A DNA stretch of 64,000 nt, taken from Parasponia andersonii. Taxonomy: Eukaryota; Streptophyta; Magnoliopsida; Rosales; Cannabaceae. A program made the translations under genes and the position numbers. The stretch lies in the NCBI GenBank assembly GCA_002914805.1, contig JXTB01000160.1, positions 417,029-481,028 of the forward strand, read 5' to 3'. Under the pieces are notes generated by a model. The model saw nothing but the letters and a program-made list of their open reading frames with translations, made no database searches and was not told the origin of the DNA. Below are positions 62,491 through 64,000 of the stretch, piece after piece (position 1 is the first letter of the stretch; each line of letters opens with the position of its first letter).

Positions 62491-64000
62491 AGAAATTAAT
62501 ATTGTATTATTCAAAAATATGATAAAGATAGACCTCTTGCTACTTCGTAAAGGTTTAGATCTTTTGGTATTTTCGAAGTTCATTGGCCCTTTAGTAAAAA
62601 GTGATTTTGAGTTTGCTGGAGTATGGTAAAGTCGACTAGTTATATATATCTAGTAATAGTATTATTGCTATTTGCTAGCTTATAGGAACTCTTTATTAGG
62701 AGGTAATGATGGTACCTCTTGTGGTCTTATTTGTAGCTCCAAGAATGAAGCCGTCCATAATGTGCTAAGCACAATTTTTTGTAATGGGGAATTTCCTAAT
62801 TATATTACTCCTATCGTAGTTCACAAGTTATTATAATAAGCAAGACATCGAACATACCTCGTCTTCTTCTACTTCAAAAATAAAAAGAATAACTACGTCC
62901 AAACCACAAATGTATGTTATTGTTATTAGAATTATTATCGTAAAAGAAACCTCAAACCGCATATTGCTTGCATTTAACTGATTTAATTTGAGCTTTCACT
63001 TGAGCCTCTTGTCTTGTGAGAGCTTCAATTATAAGTTTCCATGCGGTCTATTAGTTTTATAATTCATTATCTGGTGATCAATTACTATAGTCATCGCTGT
63101 CAATCCCCCTTCTTTACATAATATATATATTTTAAAAAAAACATTCCTTTCTTTGTGACTTGATTCGTTAGACCAGATCTAGAATAGTTATCTAACAGCA
63201 ACTTTCAAATTTAATGTCCATCTTTTTAGGATTTGATGTGAAGAATGGGCAACACTCTCTGTCTCATTCATTCATTTATTTACGCGCATTTAAGCCTCCT
63301 CTGCCCGTCTTTCTCGTATATACCCCTTCTTCCTCGTGACTAGCACATGGCTGTCTGCATTCTATAAATATCTGTATATGATATGGTTTAAGGAATGGTG
63401 TTTAGTCTGTTTAGATCTGAGCTATACCTGCTATGGAAAAATGTATTTGACACATCTACCGAATCACAATTAATATTGTGTAGGTATATAAATGTTACAA
63501 GTCCCAAATTTGAAACAGTGGAGATGGGCAAATATATTTGTTCATGCACATATATAGGAATACCTTCTGTTAGTTTTTTTTTTTTTTGATATGCTCTACC
63601 TTTTGTTAATTACTTATTAGAAGTAACAATAGGGAAAATGTTTCTAACAAATTCACGATATTACCCATTAGTTATTATGAGATATACATTTTTTTACCGT
63701 CAGTGGCTTTAGTTTTCCTTTTTTTTTTTTTTTTTACTAAATGATAAATATCTAGATAATTAATCTTTCTGTAAGGCAAGAATAAGTAAAAAAAGATTTA
63801 ATTACTTTTTTGTGGGTTTCCTAATAGAAATTAAATATTATATATAGTTTCTAACCTAAATAAAGTATGAGAAATTTCATTAAATATGCTACAAACGAGA
63901 GCTATTTACAAGTGCATGACCTTTTCACTAATTGTTCAAAAAATATGACTCTCTGACAAAAATACTCTTAAAAGCATAGTTTTAGTTATTTAGTTTTGAA
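62491..64000. other. Non-coding right end
   Basis: No gene or repeat boundary seen. The frame at 63395-63589 is AT-biased and has no domain. Confidence 0.55.

Overview
The window is nuclear DNA from a flowering plant, almost certainly a eudicot. It is AT-rich, its genes have short GT-AG introns, and it is full of MITEs and microsatellites with one large Ty3/gypsy retrotransposon. I cannot name the species. The assembly looks heterozygous and imperfectly joined: six single-N joins (14519, 18307, 26455, 34127, 57324, 59616) and two N runs (21113-22086 and 32177-32443). Several joins are followed by a repeat of sequence already present, as expected when overlapping contigs or two haplotypes were not merged.

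Layout. 1-10800 is non-coding with MITEs. 10869-12404 is an intact, intronless CYP98A-like cytochrome P450 (511 aa) on the plus strand. 13000-38455 holds three related 2-oxoglutarate/Fe(II) dioxygenase genes on the minus strand. The two left-hand copies (13000-28096 and about 29449-31036) are pseudogenes. The right-hand one (36656-38455, 3 exons, 315 aa) is intact. A Ty3/gypsy element of the Tat/Retand type (13842-26454) sits in intron 2 of the first pseudogene. It carries decayed gag-pol on the plus strand and, between pol and the 3' LTR, a four-exon antisense gene with a gypsy-type transposase-like domain and a coiled coil. Just after the truncated 3' LTR the sequence restarts with a second copy of the upstream flank that lacks the insertion, which is best read as the empty-site allele.

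41468-44524 (minus strand) is an intact 10-exon gene for a NAP1-related (SET/NRP type) histone chaperone, which I could reconstruct exon by exon (265 aa). 44700-64000 has no convincing protein gene. It holds a long-TIR foldback element, hAT-like MITEs, a large pyrimidine-rich foldback, and a 2.3-kb non-coding repeat family present once inverted (46880-49170) and twice in direct orientation (57325-59615 and 60091-62363).

The three intact genes are the P450, one dioxygenase and the histone chaperone. The P450 and the dioxygenase could both act on specialised (phenolic) metabolites, but nothing in the sequence shows that they share a pathway. The most interesting material is the retrotransposon: its antisense spliced gene, its insertion polymorphism, its variable LTR minisatellite, and its pattern of transition-type stop codons.
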